Positions 55,030 through 63,837 of a stretch of 64,000 nucleotides of DNA are shown piece by piece. The translations under genes were made by a program, and so were the position numbers. The notes below the pieces were generated by a model, which was not told the origin of the DNA, made no database searches, and was given only the letters and a program-made list of their open reading frames with translations. This DNA is from Nocardiopsis prasina DSM 43845 (GTDB lineage: Bacteria > Actinomycetota > Actinomycetes > Streptosporangiales > Streptosporangiaceae): assembly GCF_000341265.1 (NCBI RefSeq), contig NZ_ANAE01000133.1, positions 46,645 through 110,644 of the forward strand, read 5' to 3'. Each line of letters begins with the position of its first letter. Positions within the stretch are counted from its first letter, which is position 1.

Positions 55030-55902
55030 TCAGCGGGCTCCCGTACGGGCGCGGAGCTGTTCGGCCAGGCACTCGAGTTCGGCCGCCGTGGAGGGTGAGG
55101 CGTTGTTGAGTCCGCTGTGCACGGCCGTGGGGCTCCTCAGGAAGCGCCGGAGCACGGCCACGAGGGGCCCTTGCGGCAGAGCCCGCAACGCGGCGAACGC
55201 GCGAGGCACCGGCGGCGTCTCCATCGAGGCGAGGTTGTGCCGCATGATGTGCAGCATGCCGCGGACCGCGTCCGGATCGTCGGCCAACGCTTCCGGGCCG
55301 CCCGCCGCGTAGGCCGCCTGCTCCAAGGGAACCGCGGACGCGGCGTGCGTCCTGAGCCAGGCGTCCATCCGCGGCTCGGCCCTGGCGTTGATCCCGGCGG
55401 TGCGGAACGTTTCCACGATCCGCTCCAGACGCGGGGTGGTACGTCCGTCCGGCTCGCCGATCGGTGTCGCGACCCGGCGGGTGAGGACATTGGTCCTGCG
55501 GTAGCGGACCACGTCGCCGTCCATCGTGCCGCCGGTCGTGGGGAATCCCAGGAGTAACCGCTTGTGGCCGATCCGCGCGCTCAGCGCCTCCGGTCCGCCC
55601 GCCCAGTTGAGCATGGAGAGCACGTCCCCCGGGACACCCGCGAGTGATTCCAGCACCGCGTCCGCCTGATGGGCGCGGACGAAGACGGTGATCAGGTCGT
55701 ACCCGCCCTCCGGGCGCTCGACCACCGGTACCGGCACCTGCCTGACCGCCGGGCTGTCCTCCTCGGCGAGCCGCACGCCGTGTCGGCGCAGAGCTGCCAG
55801 GCGCTCGCCCCGGGCGAGGAGCGAGACGTCGTGGCCGGCCTCGTGCATGTGTGCCGCGAACAGGCTGCCGCACACCCCGGCGCCGTAGACGAGCAGCTTC
55901 AT
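55030..55902 (-). CDS. ketopantoate reductase (ApbA/PanE)-like protein
   Basis: The 290-residue protein begins MKLLVYGAGVCGSLFAAHMH with the Rossmann motif GAGVCG (8-13). The Asp/Arg contact follows in VSLLARGERLAALRRHGVRL. The fingerprint FVRAHQADAVLESLAG, then LNWAGGPEALSARIG, and a C-terminal helical domain are the ApbA pattern. Family members reduce 2-dehydropantoate or other ketoacids with NADPH. The canonical LQNGxG of PanE is LNWAGG here, so a different substrate is likely. AGAGGATC precedes the start. It is divergent from a TetR regulator gene over a shared operator, so its expression is probably controlled by that protein. Confidence 0.82.
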   Translation of the reverse strand: MKLLVYGAGVCGSLFAAHMHEAGHDVSLLARGERLAALRRHGVRLAEEDSPAVRQVPVPVVERPEGGYDLITVFVRAHQADAVLESLAGVPGDVLSMLNWAGGPEALSARIGHKRLLLGFPTTGGTMDGDVVRYRRTNVLTRRVATPIGEPDGRTTPRLERIVETFRTAGINARAEPRMDAWLRTHAASAVPLEQAAYAAGGPEALADDPDAVRGMLHIMRHNLASMETPPVPRAFAALRALPQGPLVAVLRRFLRSPTAVHSGLNNASPSTAAELECLAEQLRARTGAR

Positions 55903-55918
55903 GATGATCCTCTTTCAC

Positions 55919-55954
55919 ACGTTCGTTTGAATCATACGTTCGTTTGATTCAAAC
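55919..55954. promoter_or_regulatory. TetR-type operator between panE-like gene and tetR
   Basis: Two direct copies of ACGTTCGTTTGA (55919-55930 and 55937-55948) lie between the divergent genes. An inverted repeat GTTTGAATCA (55925-55934) with its complement at 55945-55954 overlaps them, and GTTTGATTCAAAC (55942-55954) is a perfect palindrome. The arrangement fits binding of one or two TetR dimers covering both starts. Confidence 0.8.
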
Positions 55955-55972
55955 ATATGTAGAGTCGCTCGT

Positions 55973-56599
55973 GTGGCAAGCCCAGACACCCGAACCCAGA
56001 TCCTCGACGCGGCCGAGCACCTCTTCGCTGAGCACGGATACCGCGGCACCTCGGTTCGCGCGATCACCACACTCGCGGGAGCCAACCTTGCGGCCGTCGG
56101 CTACCACTTCGGCTCCAAGTCGGAGCTGATGGCCGCGGTCGCCCGCCGCGTGATCGAGCCCATCAACGCGGCCCAGCGCGCCGGGCTCGACCGACTGCTC
56201 TCCCGGACCCCCGAACCACCGGTCGCCGAACTGGTGGAGGCGTTCGCGGGGCCGATGTTCGACGGGATGCGGGCCGGCGGCGCGGGCGCCCGGACATCCA
56301 GGCTGATCATGACGATCCTCAGCGACCCCGCCGAGGAGGTACGCAGCTGGACCGGCCCGGCCGAGGACTCGGTCCGCGAGCGCTACCTCGCCGCCTTCGC
56401 GCGCGCACTTCCCCGCCTGTCCCCGGAGGAACTGGGGTTCCGGATGCGGGGGATCCTCGCCGTGACAGCCGTCGACCGCCTGGAGGTGCACCAGGAGCCC
56501 ACACCGGGCTGCGGTTCCCCGGGGCCGGGCGAAGCGGCCCGGACGTGGGCGATCACGTTCCTCGCGGCGGCGATGAGCGCGCCTCCCACCCGGACCTGA
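55973..56599 (+). CDS. TetR-family transcriptional regulator
   Basis: The 208-residue protein has the HTH segment TRTQILDAAEHLFAEHGYRG, TSVRAITTLAGANLAAVGYH, FGSKSELMAAVARRV at residues 6-60. The C-terminal ligand domain is all-helical, with LVEAFAGPMFDGMRAGG. GTG start at 55973; the ribosome site is weak, so translation may begin from a short leader. Divergent from the PanE-like reductase with about 70 bases between, and the operator repeats there. Ligand unknown; the neighbour's substrate is the natural guess. Confidence 0.88.
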   Translation: MASPDTRTQILDAAEHLFAEHGYRGTSVRAITTLAGANLAAVGYHFGSKSELMAAVARRVIEPINAAQRAGLDRLLSRTPEPPVAELVEAFAGPMFDGMRAGGAGARTSRLIMTILSDPAEEVRSWTGPAEDSVRERYLAAFARALPRLSPEELGFRMRGILAVTAVDRLEVHQEPTPGCGSPGPGEAARTWAITFLAAAMSAPPTRT

Positions 56600-57048
56600 C
56601 GAGCCCGGACGGACGCTGGCGGCGCGGGTCGGGCGGCGTTCGCCCCGCGGCTCGCCGCGCTCGGGCCGTTGGTGTCCCGGAGGGGCTGGAGACGGGTTGG
56701 GCCGAACCCGTCCAGGCGGAGAATGACGGCGGGATCACCTGGGTGCGGTGTCTCCTCGCCCTCAGCGATGACACGAGGGGTTCCTTCGAGCGGCGCGGCA
56801 CCACGGGTCGAACGCTGGTTGATGCGGCACCGGCCCGTGGAGGCCCGCGCCCCGGTCCGACGGTGGCGGAGGCGGAACGACGCGGAGCGGCCCCAGCCCC
56901 CGGTCCGGCGGTGTGAATCGCGTCCGTTGGTGCTCTGACGTGCGCGGAAGAGCCCGTGGTTGGCGGCTTTCATGGGAGGGTAGGGGGACAGCCGCACGCG
57001 GTGTCCGGTAGGGCCCGCAGCCGATCATGGACGACGAGGAGCGACCGG
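56600..57048. other. 449-base region upstream of pgi, no gene seen
   Basis: No frame has a good start with protein-like sequence. The stretch is G/C-rich with no repeats that stand out. It probably holds the pgi promoter; GAGGAG just before 57049 is the ribosome site. Confidence 0.4.
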
Positions 57049-58743
57049 ATGTCTGCGAGTACACCCCTTCCTCGGACCGAGGACGTCGGGAACAGGTCCG
57101 GTGGGGCCGTCCCCCTGGACCGCCGGAAGGAGTGGGCCGCCCTGGCCGAGCACCGCGAGCGGTTCGGCGACACCCACCTGCGGGACCTGTTCGCCGAGGA
57201 CCCCGCGCGGGTCGACCGGTTCTCGCTCGACGTCGGCAACCTGCACGCGGACCTGTCCAAGAACCTCCTGACCGAGCGGACCCGGGGACTGCTCACCGAC
57301 CTGGCGGAGGCCACCGGTGTCGCCTCCCTGCGCGACGCGATGCTGAACGGCGAACACGTCAACCTGACGGAGGACCGCGCCGTCCTGCACACCGCCCTAC
57401 GGGCCCCACGCGGTGTGGTGATCCGTGAGGGCGGGCACGACGTGGTGCCCGAGGTGCACGCGGTCCTGGACCGGATGGCGGCCTTCGCCGACCGGGTGCG
57501 CGCACGGCGGTGGCTGGGTCACACCGGCCAGGCGGTCACCAGGGTGGTCAACATCGGCATCGGGGGTTCCGACCTGGGCCCGGCCATGGCCTACGAGGCG
57601 CTGCGCCCGTACACCGACCGCGGGCTGGAGTTCCGCTTCGTCTCCAACGTCGACGGCACCGACCTGCACGAGGCGCTGATCGACGCCGACCCCGAACGGA
57701 CCCTGTTCGTGGTCGCCTCCAAGACCTTCACCACCCTGGAGACCGTCACCAACGCCACGGCGGCCCGGGACTGGCTCCTGGCCGGGCTGGGGGCGGACTC
57801 CGACGCGATCGCCCGGCACTTCGTGGCGGTCTCCACGAACGAGGAGGAGGTCTCCCGCTTCGGGATCGACACCGCCAACATGTTCGAGTTCTGGGACTGG
57901 GTGGGCGGCCGCTACTCCTACGACTCGGCGATCGGCCTGTCCCTCATGGTGGCCCTGGGCCCCGAGGGGTTCCGCGAGATGCTCGCGGGCTTCCACCTGA
58001 TGGACACCCACTTCGCCACCGCTCCCGCGGAGCGCAACCTGCCGTTCCTGCTGGGCCTGCTCGGTGTCTGGTACGGCGGGTTCTTCGACGCCCAGTCACA
58101 CGCGGTCCTGCCCTACAGCCACCACATGTCGAAGTTCACCGCCTACCTCCAGCAGCTGGACATGGAGTCCAACGGCAAGTCGGTCCAGCGTGACGGCCGC
58201 CCCGTCACCTGGCAGACCGGCCCGGTGGTGTGGGGGACACCCGGGACCAACGGCCAGCACGCCTACTTCCAGCTGCTGCACCAGGGAACCCGGTTCGTCC
58301 CCGCCGACCTGATCGGGTTCGCGCGCCCGGCTCCGGACCTGCCCGAGGGGCTGGTGCCCCAGCACGACCTGCTCATGGCCAACCTGTTCGCTCAGGGGCA
58401 GGCGCTGGCGTTCGGCCGCACCGCCGACGAGGTCGCCTCCGAGGGGGTGCCTGCGGACCTGGTCCCGCACCGGACCTTCCCCGGCAACCGCCCCACCAGC
58501 ACGATCCTGGCCGACCGGCTCGACCCGTCGGTGCTCGGCCAACTGGTCGCCCTCTACGAGCACAAGGTGTTCGTCCAGGGGGCGGTGTGGAACGTCAACT
58601 CCTTCGACCAGTGGGGCGTGCAGCTGGGCAAGGTCCTGGCGAAGCGGGTGCAGCCCGCCCTGACCGAGGGCGCCGAGGTGCCCGACCTGGACGCCTCCAC
58701 GGCCGCCCTGGTCCGGCGGTACCGGGACCTGCGCGGCCGCTGA
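57049..58743 (+). CDS. pgi: glucose-6-phosphate isomerase
   Basis: The 564-residue enzyme interconverts glucose-6-phosphate and fructose-6-phosphate. Signatures are [19 protein letters not shown] (phosphate loop), [36 protein letters not shown] (the PGI family pattern), the catalytic Glu in [11 protein letters not shown], and the C-terminal [11 protein letters not shown] containing the active-site Lys. Length is normal. ATG 57049 follows GAGGAG. It ends at a bidirectional hairpin before the convergent GntR gene. No other glycolytic genes are near. Confidence 0.97.
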   Translation: MSASTPLPRTEDVGNRSGGAVPLDRRKEWAALAEHRERFGDTHLRDLFAEDPARVDRFSLDVGNLHADLSKNLLTERTRGLLTDLAEATGVASLRDAMLNGEHVNLTEDRAVLHTALRAPRGVVIREGGHDVVPEVHAVLDRMAAFADRVRARRWLGHTGQAVTRVVNIGIGGSDLGPAMAYEALRPYTDRGLEFRFVSNVDGTDLHEALIDADPERTLFVVASKTFTTLETVTNATAARDWLLAGLGADSDAIARHFVAVSTNEEEVSRFGIDTANMFEFWDWVGGRYSYDSAIGLSLMVALGPEGFREMLAGFHLMDTHFATAPAERNLPFLLGLLGVWYGGFFDAQSHAVLPYSHHMSKFTAYLQQLDMESNGKSVQRDGRPVTWQTGPVVWGTPGTNGQHAYFQLLHQGTRFVPADLIGFARPAPDLPEGLVPQHDLLMANLFAQGQALAFGRTADEVASEGVPADLVPHRTFPGNRPTSTILADRLDPSVLGQLVALYEHKVFVQGAVWNVNSFDQWGVQLGKVLAKRVQPALTEGAEVPDLDASTAALVRRYRDLRGR

Positions 58744-58748
58744 CCTGA

Positions 58749-58773
58749 CGGGGAGCGCCTCCGGGGCTCCCCG
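58749..58773. terminator. hairpin between pgi and gntR (bidirectional)
   Basis: An 8-bp stem (CGGGGAGC at 58749-58756 with 58766-58773) and a 9-base loop follow the pgi stop by 5 bases and the GntR stop by 8 on the other strand. Confidence 0.6.
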
Positions 58774-58781
58774 CAGGACGG

Positions 58782-59477
58782 CTATCCCTCGCCGCCGCCG
58801 ACGGCGGCGAGGGAGGGAGCGCGTCCGGCCTCGATGTGCGCGGCCATGGTCAGCCTCGCGAGCCGGGCGTTCCCGGTGCTGACCGCGGCGTAGATCTCGT
58901 GGTGCGCCTGGAACTCCAGGTGGGGGTCGCGGAAGGCCGTCAGGGCGAACAGCCAGCGGGAGCGGGAGAGGATCGGCGCCATGAGCTCGGACAGCAGCTC
59001 GTGACCGGCGGCTTCGACCACCTGCGCGTGAAAGTCCGCGTTCGCGGTCATGATGTGGTCCGGGGAGCCCGTCTCCGTGGCCTCCGCGGTCGCCTCCATG
59101 GCCGCCGCCAGACCGGCGTGCACGTGCCCCTCGGCGTGCTGGTGGGCCGCCCGCTCGGCGGCGAAGGGTTCGAGCCTGATCCTCAGGTCGAAGAGCTCGT
59201 CGACCCCCGAGGGGGACATCGTCCGCACGGTCGCGCCCCTGTGGGCGCTGGTCATGATGAACCCGTCGTGCCTGAGGTTGCGCAGCGCCTCGCGCACCGG
59301 GAGCCGGGACACGCCCAGCTCCTCCGAGAGCTCGCGTTCGCGCAGCCGCGCCCCCGGTGCGTACCGGCCGGAGATGATCCCCTCACGGATGGCGACCTCG
59401 GCCGCCTGCGTGAGAGGGGCCGACCCACCCGATGTCCGTGTCATGAGACCCGTTCCCGCCGTGTGCGCTTGGTTCAC
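58782..59477 (-). CDS. GntR-family (FCD) regulator of the adjacent catabolic cluster
   Basis: The 231-residue protein starts at GTG 59477, which overlaps the stop of the upstream hydrolase (GTGA); an ATG at 59444 with GGGAACGGG upstream is an alternative. The winged helix is AEVAIREGIISGRYAPGARL, RERELSEELGVSRLPVREAL, and the FCD domain shows ELFDLRIRLEPFAAERAAH, TANADFHAQVVEAAGHELL and AHHEIYAAV with His residues for metal. It probably represses the hydrolase/transporter cluster; the ligand would be the cluster's substrate or product. Confidence 0.9.
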   Translation of the reverse strand: MNQAHTAGTGLMTRTSGGSAPLTQAAEVAIREGIISGRYAPGARLRERELSEELGVSRLPVREALRNLRHDGFIMTSAHRGATVRTMSPSGVDELFDLRIRLEPFAAERAAHQHAEGHVHAGLAAAMEATAEATETGSPDHIMTANADFHAQVVEAAGHELLSELMAPILSRSRWLFALTAFRDPHLEFQAHHEIYAAVSTGNARLARLTMAAHIEAGRAPSLAAVGGGEG

Positions 59478-60964
59478 CCCCGGCCGGTGCGGGCGTCCTT
59501 GGACTCGGCCCCGAGAACCGGGAACGACGGGGGGAAGAGGGCCTCGACCGGGCGGTGGAGGCCGTCCCGCTCACTGTAGCCGCGCTGGAGTTCCTCGAAC
59601 ACCTCCTGCGCCTGGTTCCTGAGCGCGACCAGGTCCACACCGGGCAGTCGCCCGTCGGTCACGACCGGACGACCGGCGACGAAGGTGTGGGTGGCGTTGC
59701 GGGCGGTGCCGTTGAGCACCAGAGTGCGCAGGGGGTCCTCCACGACGCCGTCGCGGAAGTCGTCCAGGGAGAACGCGGTCAGGTCCGCACTCGCTCCGGC
59801 CTCCAGGCGTCCGAGGTCGGGGCGCTTGAGCGCGGCCGCGCCGCCCAGGGTCGCGGCGTCCATGTAGCCGCTCAGGCTGGCGGCGCCGTGCCCGTGGAGC
59901 AGGCGCGAGGCGTGCAGGCCCACGTCCATGCCGCGCACGAGGTCGGGTGGGAAGGAGTCGGTGCCCAGCGCCATCGTCACTCCGGCGGCCAGGAAGTCGT
60001 TGAAGGTCTCCAGGATGTCGCCGTACCGGAAGGTGGTCAGGGGGCAGTGGATCACGCTCACGCCCGCCCTGGCCAGGCGGGTGAGGTCGACGCCGTTCGG
60101 GCCGGTCAGCTCCGGGTTGCGGTCGGTCCACAGGGCGTGGGGGATGAGCAGCCGGTCGTTGAGCAGTCCGCTGCGCTCGATCAGGTCCAGCGGGGTGAGG
60201 CCGTGGCGCTCGATGATCACCTTGCGCTCCCACGGCTGTTGGAGGGAGTGCAGGCGCACGAGGAGGCCGCGCTTCGCGGCCTCCTTCGCTGTGCGCTCCA
60301 ACAGTTCGGGCGTGAGCGTCTCGATACGGCAGGGGAGGAGGACCGGCCGGACGAGGTCGTCGTCGCGCTCGGAGAGCTCGTCCGCGAAGCGCAGGGCCTC
60401 GTCCAGGCCGGACTCACCGCGCGCGGGGTCCTCGACGAAGGTGCGCTCGCCGTCGGCGACGGCGCCCACAGCGGAGCGGTACGAGGGGCCGAGGTAGCCG
60501 CGCAGGCCCCAGTCGCGGGTGAGGTCCGCCAGGTGGCGCAGTTCCTCGGCGGACTCGTTCCACTCCAGGTGGATCTCCGAGGCGATCGGCATGTAGGTGG
60601 TGACACCGTGCAGGGCGAGCTGTGCCAGCCCGAACCTGCGCAGGGTGTCGCGCTGCTCGGGGGTCAGGACGTCGCGCGGACGGTCGCGCCAGTGCTCGAC
60701 GGAGCCGACCAGGGAACGAGCGTGCGCCGGGTCGTGGTGCGCGTCGAGGATGAGGTGGTCGATGTCCACCAGGGCGTCCAGGTCGATCAGCCCGGGGGTG
60801 AGGATCGAGTCGCCCAGGTCCAGGACGGGCGCGGTCGACGTCGGGGTGCCGGTGCCCACCTCGGTGACGACGCCGTCGGAGTGGGCGACATAGCCGTCCC
60901 TCAACCAGACGTGGGAACCCTCGGAATGCGCCAGCACGTACCGTGCTCTGATGACCTGATCCAT
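59474..60964 (-). CDS. chlorohydrolase/TRZ-ATZ-like amidohydrolase family protein without the HxH metal motif
   Basis: The 496-residue protein starts at ATG 60964 (MDQVIRARYVLAHSEGSHVW). It has the amidohydrolase-fold layout: a small beta domain, then TPGLIDLDALVDIDH, later LLIPHALW, VSVIHCPLTTFRYG, MALGTDSFPPDL and MDAATLGGAAALKRPDLG. In TRZ/ATZ-type deaminases the strand after PGL ends in HTH; here it is DLDAL (61-65), so two metal ligands are missing. His in LIPHALW and Asp in GTDSF are kept. It could be a non-metal or differently metallated enzyme. It is divergent from the DUF3100 transporter and ends at the coupled GntR gene. Confidence 0.85.
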   Translation of the reverse strand: MDQVIRARYVLAHSEGSHVWLRDGYVAHSDGVVTEVGTGTPTSTAPVLDLGDSILTPGLIDLDALVDIDHLILDAHHDPAHARSLVGSVEHWRDRPRDVLTPEQRDTLRRFGLAQLALHGVTTYMPIASEIHLEWNESAEELRHLADLTRDWGLRGYLGPSYRSAVGAVADGERTFVEDPARGESGLDEALRFADELSERDDDLVRPVLLPCRIETLTPELLERTAKEAAKRGLLVRLHSLQQPWERKVIIERHGLTPLDLIERSGLLNDRLLIPHALWTDRNPELTGPNGVDLTRLARAGVSVIHCPLTTFRYGDILETFNDFLAAGVTMALGTDSFPPDLVRGMDVGLHASRLLHGHGAASLSGYMDAATLGGAAALKRPDLGRLEAGASADLTAFSLDDFRDGVVEDPLRTLVLNGTARNATHTFVAGRPVVTDGRLPGVDLVALRNQAQEVFEELQRGYSERDGLHRPVEALFPPSFPVLGAESKDARTGRG

Positions 60965-60969
60965 GAAAC

Positions 60970-60979
60970 TTGTATACCA
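60970..60979 (-). promoter_or_regulatory. probable GntR operator at the hydrolase start
   Basis: TTGTATACCA is a near-palindrome with a perfect GTATAC core, 5 bases upstream of the hydrolase ATG. It fits the TnGTnnnACnA style of FCD-type GntR operators, and would place the regulator over the ribosome site or promoter. Confidence 0.55.
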
Positions 60980-61042
60980 CGAGCCCTTAAGTTGGGGATG
61001 GGTGTGGCCGTAAGGGGAGCTGAAGTTGGGGCCATATCGCTC

Positions 61043-61072
61043 TTGACAGCGGTTTTGCCCCAACCATAAGCT
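61043..61072 (+). promoter_or_regulatory. sigma-70-like promoter for the DUF3100 gene
   Basis: TTGACA at 61043-61048 and TAAGCT at 61067-61072 are separated by 18 bases. The -10 ends 37 bases before the start at 61110. The consensus -35 and AT-rich setting make this the best promoter in the window. Confidence 0.65.
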
Positions 61073-61109
61073 CCTCGAAAATTAAGCGGCTCACTGATTG
61101 GTATCCCAG

Positions 61110-62510
61110 ATGAGGGCAAGAAAGCAGCAGGCGGAGTCGCACGGGGACGTGTCGAACCGCGGTTCGGTCGGTCGCGGTGACTGGGTGACCGCCATCGGCG
61201 TGAGCCTGCTGATCAGTGTCGTGTCCGTGTTGGTCGGCGAACACAAGTTCCGGGTCGGACCCGCCGCCATCGTGCTGTTCCCGCTGGTCTGGGTGGTCCT
61301 GCTGGGGGCCGTCGTCGGCCTCCAGCGGTGGCTCCCGCTGGGTGGAGGCGCCCGTTCGGCGGGCGAGGCCCTGATCCCGGTCGGCATGGTCCTCTTCCTC
61401 GCGATGCTCGGCACCGGCATCGGCCCGTCGATCGGCATGGTCGAACAGGTCGGACCGGCCCTGCTCATGCAGGAGGTGGGCCAGCTCTTCGGGACGATCA
61501 TCCTCGCGCTGCCCATCGCCGTCCTGCTCGGCATGGGGCGCGCCGCCATCGGTGCCACCTGGGCGATCGACCGGGAGTCCTACCTGGCCTACGCCATCGA
61601 CCGGTTCGGGACCTCCTCGCCCGAGTACCGGGGCGTGTTCGGCGTCTGGATCATCGGTTCGATGTTCGGTGCCGTCTTCATCTCCCTGATCACGAGCGTC
61701 CTTGGCGGCACGGGCCTGTACAACCCGCTGTCGCTGGCCCTGGCACTCGGTGTCGGCTCCACCTCGATGATGCTCGGCGGCGTGGGCGCCCTGGCCCTGC
61801 TCTACCCCGACCAGGCCGCCGAGATCGCCGCCCTGGCAGCCCTGTCCAACCTCGTCACCAACATCGTCGGCTTCTACGCGGGTGTGTTCATCGGCCTGCC
61901 CGTGGCCCGTCGGCTCTACGGCTTCTGGTGCCGTGTGTTCCGCCGCCCCGCCCCGGAGATCAAGGAGGCGGGGCTGGTCGCCCGGGGGCAGGTTCCCGAG
62001 GGTGACGCCTCGGTACGCCCCAAAGAGGACGGCGACGCCGCGGTCGAGGCCGAACGACCGCGCGACCCCGACGTCCCCCGGGGATGGCGGCCGGGTGTCG
62101 CCGCCTACGCCTTCGCCGGTGTGGCGGGACTGCTGCTCAACTGGCTGGGCACCGGCGGCTTCCACCCGCGCGACGTCGCGGGTATGGCCGTGCTGCTGCT
62201 GATGACGGGGATCGCGATCCTCCTGGCCCGCAAGGTGAGGGCCATCCCGGCCACGGTCTGGGTCCTGGCCATCGCCACGATCGTGACGACGCCGATCTCC
62301 CCGGTCGCCGGGGTGATCGCCGACCTCGTCCAGAACCTGAACGTCCTCCTGATCGGGCTGCCCCAGCTCGCGCTGGTCGGGATGACCATGGGCCGCGACC
62401 GCGAGGCGTTCTCACAGCTGAGCTGGAAGATCGTGGTGGCGGCCGTGCTGACCTTCACGACCACCATCGTCGCCTCCGCCACGCTCGCCGAGCTGTTCAT
62501 CCACCTGTAG
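61110..62510 (+). CDS. DUF3100 family membrane protein
   Basis: The 466-residue protein has about 12 membrane segments, in two halves joined by a charged linker around residues 280-320 (ARGQVPEGDASVRPKEDGD). Typical runs are WVTAIGVSLLISVVSVLVGE near the start, LGVGSTSMMLGGVGALALLY, LSNLVTNIVGFYAGVFIGLP, and the C-terminal LPQLALVGMTMGRDR. It matches DUF3100 (PF11299), a transporter-like family often next to amidohydrolases or peptidases. Likely imports the substrate of the neighbouring hydrolases (inference). The ATG at 61110 lacks a clear ribosome site; a TTG at 61098 or a GTG near 61150 are alternatives. Confidence 0.85.
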   Translation: MRARKQQAESHGDVSNRGSVGRGDWVTAIGVSLLISVVSVLVGEHKFRVGPAAIVLFPLVWVVLLGAVVGLQRWLPLGGGARSAGEALIPVGMVLFLAMLGTGIGPSIGMVEQVGPALLMQEVGQLFGTIILALPIAVLLGMGRAAIGATWAIDRESYLAYAIDRFGTSSPEYRGVFGVWIIGSMFGAVFISLITSVLGGTGLYNPLSLALALGVGSTSMMLGGVGALALLYPDQAAEIAALAALSNLVTNIVGFYAGVFIGLPVARRLYGFWCRVFRRPAPEIKEAGLVARGQVPEGDASVRPKEDGDAAVEAERPRDPDVPRGWRPGVAAYAFAGVAGLLLNWLGTGGFHPRDVAGMAVLLLMTGIAILLARKVRAIPATVWVLAIATIVTTPISPVAGVIADLVQNLNVLLIGLPQLALVGMTMGRDREAFSQLSWKIVVAAVLTFTTTIVASATLAELFIHL

Positions 62511-62548
62511 CCCCAGGCCGAACCGAGCCCCACCCGAAGGGAACCCGC

Positions 62549-63757
62549 ATGCTGCGCGTCACCAACGCCGTCCTGCCCGGCCGGACCGAGCCGGTCACCG
62601 TCGTCGCGGAGGACGGGCGCATCACCGCGATCCAGGAGGGGGACGTCGCCGGGGCCCCGGGCGACCGGGTCATCGACGCCGAGGGCCGGACCGTCCTGCC
62701 CGGGCTGGTCAACGCCCACGCCCACATCGACAAGACCCTGTACGGCGGTCCGTGGGTCTCCGCGCCACAGGTGGAGACCGTGGCCGAACGCGTCGCCCAC
62801 GAGCGGCGCCACAGGGACGCCCACGGACTGCCCTCGCGCGAGTACGCCTCCGCGCTGGTGGAGGCGATGGTCGCGGCGGGCACCACGCACCTGCGCACGC
62901 ACACGGACGTGGACCCGGGCGTGGGCCTGCGGGGGATCGAGGCCGTCGCGGAGGTCGCGCGCCGGTACCGGGGCGTGATCGACATCGAGCAGGTGGCCTT
63001 CCCCCAGGGCGGGCTCGTCACCAACCCGGGGACGCTCTCCCTCCTGCGCGACGCGGTGGGGGCCGGGGCCTCGGTGATCGGCGGACTCGACCCCGCGGGG
63101 TTCGACGACGCACCCAACGCCCACCTCGAAGCCGTCTTCGACCTCGCCGCGTCCACCGGCACCGGTATCGACATCCACCTGCACGACGGCGGGTCGCTCG
63201 GAGCCTGGGAGATGGGCCTCATCGCCCGCATGACGCGGGAGTACGACCTGGGCGGACGCGTGGCGGTCTCGCACGCTTTCGGGATCGCGCACCCGCCCAC
63301 CCGGGTCCGCCTCCTCGAACAGTTCGCCGAAGCGGGCGTCGCCCTGGTGAACGCGGCGGTCTACGACGCCCCCGTGCCACCGCTCCGGGCCTGCGCGGAG
63401 CACGGGGTGCTCCTGGCCGGCGGTACGGACGGCATCAACGACCTGTGGGGACCCTTCGGCGACGGCGACATGCTGCGTCGGGCCATGCTCATCGCCTACC
63501 GCAACTCCAGCCGCTGCGACGACGAACTGCTGCTGGCGCTGGACACCGTGACGACCAACGCCGCCCGTGTGCTGGGGGTCGACGACCACGGTCTGAGGGT
63601 GGGCGGCCCCGCCGACCTGGTGGTCGTCGGCGCGCGGTCGGCGGCCGAGGCCGTGGCCAAGGTCCCCGCCCGCGACCTCGTGCTCAGGGCCGGGACGGTC
63701 GTGGCCCGTGACGGTGTCTTCGTCGGCGCGGAAGGTGGAAACGCCCTACTCCGCTAG
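62549..63757 (+). CDS. cytosine deaminase-like amidohydrolase (CodA family)
   Basis: The 402-residue enzyme has a complete metal site: LPGLVNAHAHIDKTLYGGPW (HxH), TGIDIHLHDGGSLGA (His), VAVSHAFGI (His) and LLAGGTDGINDLWGPF (Asp). The order and the HAHIDKT, HLHD and SHAFG motifs are those of cytosine deaminase/isoguanine deaminase-type enzymes. Substrates in this group include cytosine, creatinine and other cyclic amidines and ureas; which one cannot be told. AAGGGA precedes ATG 62549, 38 bases after the DUF3100 stop, so they form one operon. Confidence 0.9.
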   Translation: MLRVTNAVLPGRTEPVTVVAEDGRITAIQEGDVAGAPGDRVIDAEGRTVLPGLVNAHAHIDKTLYGGPWVSAPQVETVAERVAHERRHRDAHGLPSREYASALVEAMVAAGTTHLRTHTDVDPGVGLRGIEAVAEVARRYRGVIDIEQVAFPQGGLVTNPGTLSLLRDAVGAGASVIGGLDPAGFDDAPNAHLEAVFDLAASTGTGIDIHLHDGGSLGAWEMGLIARMTREYDLGGRVAVSHAFGIAHPPTRVRLLEQFAEAGVALVNAAVYDAPVPPLRACAEHGVLLAGGTDGINDLWGPFGDGDMLRRAMLIAYRNSSRCDDELLLALDTVTTNAARVLGVDDHGLRVGGPADLVVVGARSAAEAVAKVPARDLVLRAGTVVARDGVFVGAEGGNALLR

Positions 63758-63763
63758 TGCAAA

Positions 63764-63817
63764 CTCTGCGTAGTCAAGTAGCAACACATTGACACCAATG
63801 GGTGGCTACACGCAGAG
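63764..63817 (+). promoter_or_regulatory. inverted repeat and -35-like element before the second oligopeptide permease
   Basis: CTCTGCGT (63764-63771) and its complement ACGCAGAG (63810-63817) flank a 38-base spacer that contains TTGACA at 63789-63794. The arms could be an operator, or the stem of a leader RNA. AGGAGG-like GCAGGAGGCAGG follows before the start at 63838. The AT content is higher than around it, which fits a promoter. Confidence 0.5.
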
Positions 63818-63837
63818 ACAGCAGGAGGCAGGGGTAC

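Noticed and set aside
54881..55098. A small rightward frame, MGKPSQVRGPKPPPPPQRSE, after the channel gene
   Set aside because: It has a possible ribosome site but overlaps the 3' end of the PanE-like gene and has no recognisable pattern; I judged it more likely chance.
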